This document shows, piece after piece, positions 40,607 to 49,411 of a stretch of 64,000 nt of DNA. Origin of the DNA: Polynucleobacter sp. HIN11 (GTDB lineage Bacteria; Pseudomonadota; Gammaproteobacteria; Burkholderiales; Burkholderiaceae); NCBI RefSeq assembly GCF_030297675.1, contig NZ_AP028142.1, positions 620,001-684,000 of the forward strand, written 5' to 3'. The position numbers and the translations under genes are program-made. The notes under the pieces are model-generated. The model did no database searches, was not told the origin of the DNA, and worked only from the letters and a program-made list of their open reading frames with translations. The stretch's first letter is position 1. Each line of letters begins with the position of its first letter.

Positions 40607-41646
40607 GACAGGTCGTCAGTCCTCTTGAGTTCTCAGCCTGGGGCGTAAGGCTTGGGTTAATTCTTGTTGGGTTAATTGCTTTTCTTATCGCAGTGAACTT
40701 CGGTGCCGTGGATATTCAAAGCGCTGATTGGTTACACCTATTTAGTCAGCAGAATGGTTATGAGGGTCCCAGTTATGTACTTTGGACCATTCGGATCCCA
40801 CGTGTCTTATTAGCCATTACGGTTGGTGCTGCTCTAGGCATTGCAGGCGCTCTCGCACAAAGCTTATTTCGTAATCCCTTAGCTGAACCTGGTTTATTGG
40901 GAGTTTCTGCGGGTGCCAGTTGCAGTGTGGCAATTGGGATTGTGATGTTGGATGGCTATCGCTTTATCCCCACAGAAGAGTTACGGATCTGGGTCATCCC
41001 GTTTTTTGCATTCTTGGGTGCTATAGCGGTTTGTTTCTGCCTTGATTACGTCGCCCGTGTTGTATCTCCGGGATCGATTGCTGGTCTCCTATTAACCGGC
41101 ATTGCATTGAATGCCTTAGCAGGCGCAGTGATTGGTTTGTGTACCTATTTAGCCAACGATGAGCAATTACGTAGCTTTACCTTTTGGACCCTTGGGTCTC
41201 TTGCAAGCGCACGCTGGATGATGATAGGGGTGCTGGTTGGAGCGCTATTTATTGGATGGATCTGGATTCGAACACTTTTACAAGATCTCAATGGCTTGAC
41301 ATTAGGTGAGAACATTGCCAATCATCTCGGCATAAACGTTTCACTCCTACGAACCAAGGTCATCGTTTTGGTTGCTACTCTTTCTGGATTAGCTGTTGCA
41401 TGGTGCGGAATGATTGGCTTTATTGGTTTAATGGCACCCAACCTTGTGCGTATTTGCTTGGGGTCTGATCAAAAGAGGGTAGTTCCCTATTCTGCAGGAG
41501 TGGGTGCCATTCTTCTCTTGATTGCCGACACGATTGCCAGAACCGTTGCAATCCCCGTAGAGGTGCCTGTCGGTATTTTTACTGCCCTGTTAGGCGGCCC
41601 ATTATTTTTGCTCTTATTGCGGCAATACCGATCAAGGCTTGATTAA
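40603..41646 (+). CDS. hmuU: Haem ABC transporter permease
   Basis: A 347-residue FecCD-type permease with about ten transmembrane helices. Signature pieces are IRIPRVLLAITVGAALGIAGALAQ (near 66-90), NPLAEPGLLGVSAGA, and the late GxIxFIGLMAPNLVR that contacts the ATPase. It forms a dimeric haem channel with HmuV. The start overlaps hmuT (ATGA), and hmuV follows 1 base after its stop. Confidence 0.93.
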   Translation: MRQVVSPLEFSAWGVRLGLILVGLIAFLIAVNFGAVDIQSADWLHLFSQQNGYEGPSYVLWTIRIPRVLLAITVGAALGIAGALAQSLFRNPLAEPGLLGVSAGASCSVAIGIVMLDGYRFIPTEELRIWVIPFFAFLGAIAVCFCLDYVARVVSPGSIAGLLLTGIALNALAGAVIGLCTYLANDEQLRSFTFWTLGSLASARWMMIGVLVGALFIGWIWIRTLLQDLNGLTLGENIANHLGINVSLLRTKVIVLVATLSGLAVAWCGMIGFIGLMAPNLVRICLGSDQKRVVPYSAGVGAILLLIADTIARTVAIPVEVPVGIFTALLGGPLFLLLLRQYRSRLD

Positions 41647-41647
41647 C

Positions 41648-42424
41648 ATGGAATTGCAATTACAGCACGCTTGCCTACAGCTTGGAAAAAAACTCTTTGG
41701 GCCATTTGATTTCACAATCAAGCCAGGTGAGCGGATTGCGATCCTGGGTAAAAGCGGTGCCGGTAAGTCAACGATTATTCGACTGATTGCGCGAGAGTAT
41801 CAAATCAAAAGCGGCTCAATTTTGTTGAATGGCACTTCGATTGATCAGTATTCATCGGCGCAACTAAGTCGGATACGAGGGGTCTTGCCTCAGAACACTC
41901 AGATTGCCTTTGGGCTGATGACTGATCTTGTGATTGAGCTAGGGCGAGTGAGCGCCATTAATAAGATCAACCAAGAAACGATCGTTATGCATGCAGCCAA
42001 GATGGCCTGCGCAGAGCATCTTTTGGGGCGTGCATTTAATACTCTGTCTGGCGGTGAGCAAGCACGAATTCATCTGGCACGCGTTTTTGCTCAGCTATGG
42101 GATGTACGCGATGGTCTGATTTTGGTCGATGAGCCAGTGGCAGCACTAGACCCGGGGCTGCAGTATCAATTGCTGGATACGATTGACCGTTTTGCGAGAG
42201 AAAGAAACCACGCGGTGCTAGCAGTTTTGCATGATATTAATCATGCCCTTGATTTTGATCGATTGCTTCTAGTAGAGCAGGGGTGCATTATTTTGGATTA
42301 TCTAGCTGATCATCATGCTCTAGGTGATCTAGAGCGTTTATATGAAATTCAGTTAGAGCACCTACGCGATAGTCAGAGTAGGAGTGTGCTGATTCAGGTT
42401 CGCACATCCGGTATTTACTCATAA
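41648..42424 (+). CDS. hmuV: Haem ABC transporter ATPase
   Basis: The 258-residue ATPase has Walker A GKSGAGKS at 34-41, the signature LSGGEQARIHLARV near 135, Walker B LILVDEPVAALDP near 159, and the switch His in AVLHDINHA. It powers haem import. The ATG at 41648 gives the usual N-terminus; an upstream TTG in hmuU is less convincing. It ends the hmu operon. Confidence 0.92.
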   Translation: MELQLQHACLQLGKKLFGPFDFTIKPGERIAILGKSGAGKSTIIRLIAREYQIKSGSILLNGTSIDQYSSAQLSRIRGVLPQNTQIAFGLMTDLVIELGRVSAINKINQETIVMHAAKMACAEHLLGRAFNTLSGGEQARIHLARVFAQLWDVRDGLILVDEPVAALDPGLQYQLLDTIDRFARERNHAVLAVLHDINHALDFDRLLLVEQGCIILDYLADHHALGDLERLYEIQLEHLRDSQSRSVLIQVRTSGIYS

Positions 42425-42491
42425 TCAAACACTTTAATTTATTTGTTGAATGTCATATGATCCATTCATTAGCAACTGTCATGGAGGGGAC

Positions 42492-42884
42492 ATGATTGAT
42501 CATCTGGATCATTTGGTTTTGACTACAGCACACGAGAAACAGTGCATTGATTTCTATACCCGTGTTCTTGGTATGACACTCGAGTCATTTATTGGGGGAA
42601 CGCCACCGGTTGAGCGCAAAGCATTCAAGTTCGGCCAACAAAAGATCAATCTTCACATCAAGGGTAAAGAATTTGAGCCTAAGGCGGATCTTCCAACACC
42701 CGGCTCGTTAGATTTATGTTTTATTGCCGACCGTCCCTTGAAAGAGGTGATTGAGCAATTGGATGCTAAAAATTGGCCCATTATCGAGGGACCTGTGGTT
42801 CGCACTGGCGCAACGAAAAAAATCAATTCAGTCTATGTGCGCGATCCTGACCAAAATCTAATCGAGATTAGCGAGCTACTTTAG
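42492..42884 (+). CDS. VOC-family (glyoxalase-fold) protein
   Basis: A 130-residue vicinal oxygen chelate protein. The fold is visible in HLDHLVLTTAHEKQCIDFYTRVLGM, then LHIKGKEFEP and the late SVYVRDPDQNLIEIS. Metal-binding candidates are His8, His52 and Glu near 126. Relatives include lactoylglutathione lyase, fosfomycin-resistance and dioxygenase proteins, so the substrate is not known. GGAGGGGA precedes the ATG. Confidence 0.85.
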   Translation: MIDHLDHLVLTTAHEKQCIDFYTRVLGMTLESFIGGTPPVERKAFKFGQQKINLHIKGKEFEPKADLPTPGSLDLCFIADRPLKEVIEQLDAKNWPIIEGPVVRTGATKKINSVYVRDPDQNLIEISELL

Positions 42885-42894
42885 GGGCCTGCTT

Positions 42895-43443
42895 TCAGAT
42901 CGCTTTTGGGTTCTTAAGTCGATCTTGAACAAAGTAATACCAATTGGCTTGACGCTGCCAATACTCTTTTAATAATGAACGCCAGTTTGCTTTGGGTAGA
43001 CGCATTTGTCCCTCGACATCGCCATAGATATTCCTCGATTGCAAGCCATGCTTGTCGCATAAATGTCGGATCGCTTGATTTTCCATCACGCAATGCATGT
43101 AGAGAGTGCGATATCCACGGTTTTGGGCCCAAGTGATTGCTTCACTAAGTAGCTGATCGGCAATTCCTTGTCGACGAAACTCTTTTTTCACAATCACCCC
43201 AAATTCAACTGCCTCATTGAGACAGGCAATATGAATCACGCCTGCCCAATGACCATCATGATGAGCAACCAGAAAATGATGATTCGCTTTGTCTTGTTTA
43301 AATTTACGGATGAGGCGATTGATGCCCTCAGCGCTTAAGCTAATCCCAAAGTAACTTCTCAGTGTCTGTGGATCTAAAGTTTTCAGCCACGATCCATACC
43401 GACTGATTTGGGTATCCGGCAGAAAGTGGGTAAAGATCGTCAT
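42895..43443 (-). CDS. GNAT-family N-acetyltransferase
   Basis: A 182-residue protein with a GNAT core: EFGVIVKKEFRRQGIADQLLSEAITWAQNRG at about 78-108, where RRQGIAD is the acetyl-CoA loop. The C-terminal extension (WRSLLKEYWQRQANWYYFVQ) is aromatic-rich and could bind membranes or partners. The start is 1 base after the stop of the 34-residue upstream gene, so the two are cotranscribed. Confidence 0.85.
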   Translation of the reverse strand: MTIFTHFLPDTQISRYGSWLKTLDPQTLRSYFGISLSAEGINRLIRKFKQDKANHHFLVAHHDGHWAGVIHIACLNEAVEFGVIVKKEFRRQGIADQLLSEAITWAQNRGYRTLYMHCVMENQAIRHLCDKHGLQSRNIYGDVEGQMRLPKANWRSLLKEYWQRQANWYYFVQDRLKNPKAI

Positions 43444-43444
43444 G

Positions 43445-43549
43445 TTAGGACCCCATGGGGTAACTTTTTCGGTTTCTTGCGATGTAAGCTAAGCGAGCCT
43501 CAGACCAAGCTTCAACGATACTTTTCAGGTATTTCATTAGGTTTTTCAT
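43445..43549 (-). CDS. 34-residue basic protein upstream of the GNAT gene
   Basis: An open frame of 34 residues, MKNLMKYLKSIVEAWSEAR then LAYIARNRKSYPMGS, with the aromatic-basic pattern of the DUF1127-type or related small bacterial proteins. AGGAT lies 7 bases before the ATG and the frame runs up to the GNAT gene. The match to DUF1127 is weak, but the W-x-x-A-R and basic tail are suggestive. Confidence 0.5.
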   Translation of the reverse strand: MKNLMKYLKSIVEAWSEARLAYIARNRKSYPMGS

Positions 43550-43598
43550 ACTCTATCCTCTTGTAAAGGTTTGATTTAAATGGGAATTAACTCTTTTT

Positions 43599-43612
43599 AA
43601 GGGTTAACCCTT
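43599..43612. repeat. Perfect 14-bp palindrome AAGGGTTAACCCTT
   Basis: The palindrome is centred 56 bases upstream of the 34-residue gene and about 235 bases upstream of the antiporter gene. No T tract follows on either strand, so it is not a normal terminator and could be an operator. The rest of the 290-base stretch (43550-43839) shows no convincing gene. Confidence 0.4.
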
Positions 43613-43839
43613 AGTAAACTATACGCTCTTTTTAAGATTGCTGCATGACAGCAAAAAAGAGGAATCCAAGCCCATTTCCTAAGAAGCCAAAGGTTTGGCC
43701 ATGGTTCATTAGATAAGTTCATCACTTGGTCTGTAAATGCAGAACAAATCACAATTTGGGTTTTTTAGTGCGGGGCAGCGCAAAATCAAAACTGATACCA
43801 TCGAATGGTTCAATTCATTGCAAATAACAAGACCGATCT

Positions 43840-45537
43840 ATGCCGCATGACGTTACCCTAATTGCTATCCTGGCTGGAGGATTCGGACTCGCTCTTATTT
43901 TTGGGCTTGCGGTTTCTTATCTGAAGATGCCACCGTTATTAGGCTATCTAATTGCAGGCGTGGTCATTGGTCCGGCAACACCAGGCTTTGTTGCGGACAT
44001 TGGCTTGTCGACTCAGCTTGCAGAAATTGGTGTGATGTTGCTGATGTTTGGGGTCGGACTTCACTTCTCAATTAATGATCTGCTGGCTGTCAAAAAAATT
44101 GCGGTTCCTGGTGCGCTATTCCAAATGGCAGTCGCCACTGCGCTTGGCTACTTAGTAGCGCATTACTGGGGCTGGTCATTCATTGGTTCCATCATTTTTG
44201 GCTTAAGTCTATCGGTTGCTAGTACCGTTGTTTTGCTACGAGCCCTCGAGTCAAAAGGTCTTTTAGAAACCGTCAATGGGCAGATTGCAGTTGGGTGGTT
44301 GGTGGTTGAGGACTTGATGATGGTTCTAGCCCTGGTGTTAGTGCCAGTGATGGCTGAGATTTATGGCAATGATGGATCGGCTGCACACTCGACTAGCCCC
44401 AGTGAATTGCTAAGCTTAGTCGGAATAACTTTGGCGAAGGTCACTGCATTTATTGTTTTGATGTTGGTCGTGGGTAAACGCTTGCTTCCTAGAATGTTGT
44501 GGATCGTAGCCAAGAGTGGTTCACGTGAACTCTTCACGCTAGCGGTGATTGCTGCAGCAATCGGGATTGCTTTCCTAGCAGCAGAACTATTTGATGTCTC
44601 ATTTGCTCTGGGCGCCTTCTTTGCCGGCATGATGCTCGGTGAGTCTGAGCTCAGTAAGCGAGCAGCCGATGAGTCATTGCCACTTCGCGATGCTTTTGCA
44701 GTCTTGTTCTTTGTATCCGTCGGCATGCTTTTTAACCCCGAGATCATCTGGCAAGAGCCCATCAAATTACTGATTGTGATTGCCATCATCATGGTTGGTA
44801 AAACATTAGCCGCAATTTTGTTGGTATTGCTATTCAAGTACCCCTTGGGTACCGCCTTGACGGTTGGCGTAAGTTTGGCGCAGATTGGGGAGTTCTCATT
44901 CATTCTCGCTGGCATGGGCCTTGCCATGAATCTAATTCCGAATGAGGCATACAGCTTGATCTTGGCAGGGGCAATTTTGTCGATTGCCTTTAACTCCTTC
45001 TTATTTAATGGGATCGAACCAGCCTTGGTATGGGCTCGAAAGCGCTCACACCTGGCGCGTAAGCTGGATGAGCGATTAGATCCACTGTCGTTATTGCCAA
45101 CCACCGTTAATGAATCGCTCTTGCATAAGCAAGTGGTAATTGTTGGTTACGGTCGCGTTGGCAAGAAAGTCTTTGAGAACCTCAAAGCGCAAAACATTAA
45201 TTGTGTGATTGCTGAGAAGGAGCGTGGCACCGTTGAGGAGTTACGTAAGCAAAATATTCCGGCGGTGACTGGTGATGCGTCCGATCCCTTTGTTTTGATC
45301 CAGGCACATATTGCTCGTGCGGCAATCTTGGTCATTGCAACGAAAGATTCGATTGATATTAGCAAGATGGTGGAGACTGCCCGAACCCTTAATCCCGAAG
45401 TCAGAATCTTTATACGAGCGCGAAGCTCTGAAGAGATCGAGCTCTATGAGAAAGAGGGCTGGGGCAAATCCTTTACTCCTGAGGATGAATTAGCAGCCCG
45501 CTTAGCCAGTGAGGTCATCGCGGAGATGGCAAAATAA
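43840..45537 (+). CDS. ybaL: YbaL-type cation:proton antiporter with TrkA-N domain
   Basis: The 565-residue CPA2 (KefB/YbaL) family protein has about twelve membrane helices, then a cytoplasmic RCK/TrkA-N domain with GYGRVGKKVFENL near 430-442. The membrane part shows GYLIAGVVIGPATPGF near 36 and EIGVMLLMFGVGLHFS. It probably exchanges K+ or Na+ for protons under nucleotide control. A plain ribosome binding site is weak. Confidence 0.92.
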   Translation: MPHDVTLIAILAGGFGLALIFGLAVSYLKMPPLLGYLIAGVVIGPATPGFVADIGLSTQLAEIGVMLLMFGVGLHFSINDLLAVKKIAVPGALFQMAVATALGYLVAHYWGWSFIGSIIFGLSLSVASTVVLLRALESKGLLETVNGQIAVGWLVVEDLMMVLALVLVPVMAEIYGNDGSAAHSTSPSELLSLVGITLAKVTAFIVLMLVVGKRLLPRMLWIVAKSGSRELFTLAVIAAAIGIAFLAAELFDVSFALGAFFAGMMLGESELSKRAADESLPLRDAFAVLFFVSVGMLFNPEIIWQEPIKLLIVIAIIMVGKTLAAILLVLLFKYPLGTALTVGVSLAQIGEFSFILAGMGLAMNLIPNEAYSLILAGAILSIAFNSFLFNGIEPALVWARKRSHLARKLDERLDPLSLLPTTVNESLLHKQVVIVGYGRVGKKVFENLKAQNINCVIAEKERGTVEELRKQNIPAVTGDASDPFVLIQAHIARAAILVIATKDSIDISKMVETARTLNPEVRIFIRARSSEEIELYEKEGWGKSFTPEDELAARLASEVIAEMAK

Positions 45538-45561
45538 TCTATTTGCTTTGTACTGTAAATA

Positions 45562-46680
45562 ATGGACCACAAAACCATGATGGCTAAATCCAAAAAGCCC
45601 ATTTGCATTGCAGTAAGCATTGCGGCGACTTTATTGCTCGGTGCTTGTGCTGGAGGTCAGTCCAGTAACGATTTTGGCAACTCAGCGACAGTAAGCGCGA
45701 GCCCTCAAATGCTTTCGAATGCGCAGTTAGAGTCTTTAGTTTCTCCGATTGCCTTGTATCCTGATTCATTGCTATCCATTATGTTGTTGGCTTCAACCTA
45801 CCCGCTTGAAGTTGCTGAAGCCTATAACTGGCGCTCGAGTAATGCGAGTTTGCAGGGTAGTGCGCTTACGAATGCACTCAATGCCCAATCGTGGAACGAT
45901 AGCGTCAAATCATTGATTTCATTTCCTCAGGCGTTAACCATGATGGGTAAGCAGTTGCAGTGGACACAGAATCTTGGAAATGCATACAAGTTACAGCCGG
46001 CAGATACGATGAAAGCCGTACAAACACTGCGTAAGAAAGCACAAACCGCCGGTACATTAAAAAGTAATGCCCAAATGACTGTGAGCACTGATGCCAGCGG
46101 GAACATTATTATTGCTCCGCCCAACACGCAAATTGTGTATGTGCCGACCTATAACCCAACCCAGGTTTATGGTCCATGGCCTTATCCCGACTACCCGCCA
46201 TATCCCGCTTACGACCCAGCCTGGGGTGCAATGTCATTTGGTGTAGGTTTAGCGGTCGGGGGAGCCTTATGGGCAACGCCGGCTTGGTCAAGTGGCACGA
46301 TTAATGTGAACAATAATGAGCAGCGTCCGAACCGAGGTTTAATTGGCCCAAGCAGTATTGCTAATCAGCAACGTCTCTTGAACGATTGGAAAAATAACGC
46401 CACTCCACAAGAGCGACAAGATGTGCGCAATGCCGCGCAGCGCGCCGATAGTGCATTTGAGAAAAATGCTACAGCCCAAGAGAAGGCTCAAGCCAGCCGT
46501 CTTGATCAAGAAGGGCGCTCTGCGATTGCAGCGGATCGAGCAAACCCTAATGCAACTCGGGAAGCCGCCCAAGAAAATGCAATGCGAGAACAGGCGCGCT
46601 TTGATGAAAATCGGGATCGCTTCGGAGGCTTCCGTGGTGGGGGCTTTGGGGGCGGTCGCATGGGTGGATTTAGACGCTAA
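45562..46680 (+). CDS. DUF3300 lipoprotein
   Basis: A 372-residue lipoprotein with lipobox LLGAC (Cys29), then the DUF3300 core SPIALYPDSLLSIMLLASTYPLEV, NDSVKSLISFPQALTMM and QIVYVPTYNPTQVYG. The C-terminus is low-complexity: Ala/Gln/Arg helices and a Gly/Arg-rich end (GGFRGGGFGGGR). The family is periplasmic and of unknown role. Alternative ATGs lie at codons 6 and 7. It is followed 2 bases later by the next gene. Confidence 0.88.
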   Translation: MDHKTMMAKSKKPICIAVSIAATLLLGACAGGQSSNDFGNSATVSASPQMLSNAQLESLVSPIALYPDSLLSIMLLASTYPLEVAEAYNWRSSNASLQGSALTNALNAQSWNDSVKSLISFPQALTMMGKQLQWTQNLGNAYKLQPADTMKAVQTLRKKAQTAGTLKSNAQMTVSTDASGNIIIAPPNTQIVYVPTYNPTQVYGPWPYPDYPPYPAYDPAWGAMSFGVGLAVGGALWATPAWSSGTINVNNNEQRPNRGLIGPSSIANQQRLLNDWKNNATPQERQDVRNAAQRADSAFEKNATAQEKAQASRLDQEGRSAIAADRANPNATREAAQENAMREQARFDENRDRFGGFRGGGFGGGRMGGFRR

Positions 46681-46682
46681 TC

Positions 46683-47072
46683 ATGCTAACAATCAAAATA
46701 CGATCAATGAAAACAATGAAAATACTTTTTGGATTGGCATTTAGTTATTTGGCAATCATTCCGACGATCGGTTATGGGCAAGCAAAACCGTATGATGCGT
46801 CGACTGCTGCCATGGTAGAACTCTGCAAAGCGCGAAACGATATTGACGCTGAGAACTTTTGCTTTGGATTTGGTGAGGGGGTTTATCAGGCTTATTTAGT
46901 GAGTCGCCCAGCGGGCTCAAAGCCCAATATCTGTTTTGCATCTAGCAAGCATACGCGCGAGCAAGTACTAGAGGATTTTCTGAGATGGAATCAGCAAAAT
47001 CCTCAATTTAATCAAGAGCAGGCTGCCAAAACCCTGGTCCGCTTTTTTAAACAACGCTACCCTTGTAAATAG
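46683..47072 (+). CDS. Rap1a/Tai-like small exported protein
   Basis: The protein of up to 129 residues has a signal peptide (ending GYGQA) and the Rap1a/Tai pattern: LCKARNDIDAENFCFGFGEGVYQAYL, then CFASSKHTREQVLEDFLRWNQQNPQ and AAKTLVRFFKQRYPC. Rap1a of Serratia neutralises an amidase toxin delivered by type VI secretion, but most members stand without effector genes, as here. The start may be the Met at 46707 or 46716. It is likely cotranscribed with the DUF3300 gene. Confidence 0.75.
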   Translation: MLTIKIRSMKTMKILFGLAFSYLAIIPTIGYGQAKPYDASTAAMVELCKARNDIDAENFCFGFGEGVYQAYLVSRPAGSKPNICFASSKHTREQVLEDFLRWNQQNPQFNQEQAAKTLVRFFKQRYPCK

Positions 47073-47142
47073 TAGCTAATTTAGGCAATCGTTATACAAT
47101 CGTTTTGAGTTGCGCCGACTCTCTTTGCTGAAAGGAAAAAAC

Positions 47143-47361
47143 ATGCTCCAGATACTTATTAATGATTCAATGAGTACCACAGACAAGATTATGAAAATCG
47201 CCGGTTTTATTGGTATGGTGGTCAGTATTACCGTTGCGTTTTACTTGATTTTCTCCGCTAGCGCGCCAGACTCTAAAACCGCTGTTTTTATTTTCTCCCT
47301 GGGCTCAGGTCTTGCCCTTGGTTATTTGTCATTTGCGATTAAACAAAAATCCCGAAATTAA
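47143..47361 (+). CDS. 72-residue two-helix membrane protein
   Basis: The small protein has two transmembrane helices (about 22-42 and 48-65) after a polar N-terminus, ending KQKSRN. AAAGGAAA lies 7 bases before the ATG, and a terminator follows. No family is recognised. Confidence 0.6.
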   Translation: MLQILINDSMSTTDKIMKIAGFIGMVVSITVAFYLIFSASAPDSKTAVFIFSLGSGLALGYLSFAIKQKSRN

Positions 47362-47381
47362 TTAAATAGATTCATTTCTTC

Positions 47382-47410
47382 ATGGCTCCATTGCGGAGCC
47401 ATTTTATTTT
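47382..47410 (+). terminator. Rho-independent terminator
   Basis: An 8-bp stem (ATGGCTCC paired with GGAGCCAT, loop ATTGC) is followed by TTTATTTT. It ends the transcript of the small membrane protein; the eamA-type gene begins 13 bases later. Confidence 0.85.
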
Positions 47411-47422
47411 CAAGAGCGCTCT

Positions 47423-48304
47423 ATGAAAAATGAAACCAAAGGCATGTTGATTGGTTTCATTGGTATTTTTATATTTAGCCTGACCCTACCAGTTACCAAA
47501 ATAACCGTTGAGGTTCTCAATCCCTATTTTTTGTGCTTTGCGCGCGCATTACTGGCTGGAACTTTGGCGGGAGCCTATCTTGTCTACACCAAAGCCCCCA
47601 TCCCAGATGCTAAACAAATTCGGCAATTCGCGATTGTGGCGCTTGGCGTAGTCTTTATTTTCCCCTTATTTATTAATATCGCGATGACCGCGGGTGAAGC
47701 CTCTCATGCCGGGGTTATTTTGGGGATCATGCCACTGGCTACGGTTGTTGCGGGAGTATTACTTTTTCAAGAACGACCGTCCTTGGGCTTTTGGATTAGC
47801 GCTTTAACAGGCTGCTTATTAGTCTGCACCTACGCATATTTAAATAGTGAAGGGGGGTTTCGGTATACCGATCTCTTGCTATTCATTGCTTGTGCGGCCA
47901 ATGGGATTGCTTATGCGATTGGTGGTAACTTATCGCGCACGATGAATGCTAAACAAGTGATTTCATGGACCTTGGTTCTCTCATTGCCGATCAACTTAAT
48001 TGGAAGTATCTTCACTTTCCAAGAGTCTTACTTGATAGCTAGTCCCAGTATTTGGATTGGTTTTTTTTACCTAGGGATCTTTTCAATGTTTATTGGATTC
48101 TTCTTTTGGTATGGCGGTATGGCGATTGGCGGCATCTCACGCGTGAGCCAGGTGCAATTGTTGCAACCTTTTTGTACATTATTGGCGTCTGCTATTCTGG
48201 TCTCCGAGCCCATTACATTCATCAACATCATATTCGCCGGTCTGGTAATTATGACAGTTATTATCGGGCGCAAGATGTTGGTGCGTCGAGGGCCGGCTGT
48301 CTAA
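47423..48304 (+). CDS. EamA/DMT-family transporter
   Basis: A 293-residue permease with ten transmembrane helices in two EamA repeats (RhaT/YdcZ-like drug-metabolite transporter superfamily). The first repeat starts GMLIGFIGIFIFSLTLPVTK, the second near 150 with GFRYTDLLLFIACAANGIAYAIGG, and the late QLLQPFCTLLASAILVSEP is typical. The substrate is unknown; exporters of amino acids or metabolites are common. The 270 bases after it (48305-48574) hold only a GGGATTA/TAATCCC hairpin at 48399-48421. Confidence 0.88.
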   Translation: MKNETKGMLIGFIGIFIFSLTLPVTKITVEVLNPYFLCFARALLAGTLAGAYLVYTKAPIPDAKQIRQFAIVALGVVFIFPLFINIAMTAGEASHAGVILGIMPLATVVAGVLLFQERPSLGFWISALTGCLLVCTYAYLNSEGGFRYTDLLLFIACAANGIAYAIGGNLSRTMNAKQVISWTLVLSLPINLIGSIFTFQESYLIASPSIWIGFFYLGIFSMFIGFFFWYGGMAIGGISRVSQVQLLQPFCTLLASAILVSEPITFINIIFAGLVIMTVIIGRKMLVRRGPAV

Positions 48305-48574
48305 TTGAATTGACGGTTAGATGGATTCAGATTGTGAAATTAACCGCAGAATCAAGCCAGTAAAGGGTCTGATGGTGGTCAAGATCCCAAAAAAATGCGG
48401 GATTATCCCTAGAGTAATCCCCTTGTGTTCACTGAATCTGTGTAGCAAACTCTAATCGTTATCAGTTGCAAATAACTCGGTAATTGGTAATGCATATTTA
48501 GGAGACTTCTATTTTGGGCTGCTGATGCAGTCCATTTTTGTAAAGTTTATTAATTGTTTGTTTAAAGGAAGAAT

Positions 48575-48856
48575 ATGAATAAAGCTGAACTCGTAGAAAA
48601 AATTGCTGATGATGCTGAACTTTCAAAAGCTAGCGCAGAGCGTGCTCTGAACTCTGCGATTGAAAATATTATCAAAGCAGTAACAAAAGGTGACTCCGTT
48701 CAGTTAGTTGGTTTTGGAACTTTTAGTCAAGGTAAGCGCTCAGCACGCACTGGCCGCAATCCAAAGACTGGTGAAGCAATTAAGATTGCTGCATCAAAGA
48801 CCGCAAAGTTCTCTGCTGGTAAGGCGTTCAAAGACGCTGTCAACAAGCGTAAGTAA
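48575..48856 (+). CDS. hupB: HU-family DNA-binding protein
   Basis: The 93-residue histone-like protein HU bends and compacts DNA. It shows the N-terminal helices MNKAELVEKIADDAELSK, the FGTF turn, and the arm signature GKRSARTGRNPKTGE near 53-67. AAAGGAAG precedes the ATG and a strong terminator follows, so it is a single-gene unit. Confidence 0.94.
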   Translation: MNKAELVEKIADDAELSKASAERALNSAIENIIKAVTKGDSVQLVGFGTFSQGKRSARTGRNPKTGEAIKIAASKTAKFSAGKAFKDAVNKRK

Positions 48857-48880
48857 TTCCCACTCGGGTATTGCCAAAAC

Positions 48881-48904
48881 GCCGCCCACAAGGCGGCTTT
48901 TTTG
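48881..48904 (+). terminator. Rho-independent terminator of hupB
   Basis: GCCGCC (48881-48886) pairs with GGCGGC (48892-48897) across CACAA, followed by TTTTTT. It is 24 bases after the HU stop. Confidence 0.92.
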
Positions 48905-48970
48905 TTGCCCTGCAACATGAATACCACGGTAAATTTTTGTAATTTAAGCCCAATGAGCTAGAATCCACCC

Positions 48971-49351
48971 ATGCTTGAGCTCATCAGCAAAAAATTGATT
49001 CACTGCTTTGTAATTGCATCCATTGTCTTTGGATGCTCCGTCCAGGCAGCGACTCCTTCCTTTCAGGAAGATCTCGATGATTTTGAAGAGATTCACCATG
49101 TAGCTGACGGCAATTCCATAGCACCCATTTTTGAGCCGCTTGTAATACTTTGGCAAAACGAAGATCTTGCACAAACAGTTACCTCAGCGCATGGGGTAAC
49201 TGATGATTTTGAAAAACATACTGTTCAAGTAAATGCAGTTACTTGCATCGATTTTTTAAAATATGCACTCTATGCTGTTCAAGCAGAATTTTTTGAGCAA
49301 CACCTTTTAGGATTTCATCAAGCCCGAGCACCGCCGCCCCTGATTGGATGA
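48971..49351 (+). CDS. Exported leader protein of an RND efflux operon
   Basis: The 126-residue protein has a signal peptide (about 1-26, ending VQAAT) and a mature part rich in acidic residues (EDLDDFEEIHH), with a single Cys and the end RAPPPLIG. It heads an outer-membrane factor/adaptor/RND pump operon. Small periplasmic proteins ahead of czc operons (CzcI) have similar layout and endings, but this one lacks the usual Cys/His cluster. Function is unproven. Confidence 0.6.
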   Translation: MLELISKKLIHCFVIASIVFGCSVQAATPSFQEDLDDFEEIHHVADGNSIAPIFEPLVILWQNEDLAQTVTSAHGVTDDFEKHTVQVNAVTCIDFLKYALYAVQAEFFEQHLLGFHQARAPPPLIG

Positions 49352-49411
49352 TGTTTTTCAGGGGTAGAGCTTATCTCTACATCAACTTAACCCTTGCTCG
49401 GGGATCATTAC

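Noticed and set aside
43645..43716. A 23-codon ORF with many prolines and lysines upstream of the antiporter gene
   Set aside because: No ribosome binding site, too short to judge, and no conservation information.
44361..45104. A 247-codon open frame on the strand opposite the YbaL-type antiporter gene
   Set aside because: It lies entirely within a well-supported gene, its composition is Ser/Lys/Ala-rich and typical of antisense shadows, and it matches no family.
46683..47072. Calling the Rap1a/Tai-like protein a type VI immunity protein
   Set aside because: No effector amidase or type VI gene is nearby; the family is broad.
48399..48421. GGGATTA/TAATCCC hairpin as terminator of the EamA gene
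   Set aside because: No T tract follows on the plus strand; a T run exists only on the minus strand, where no gene precedes it.
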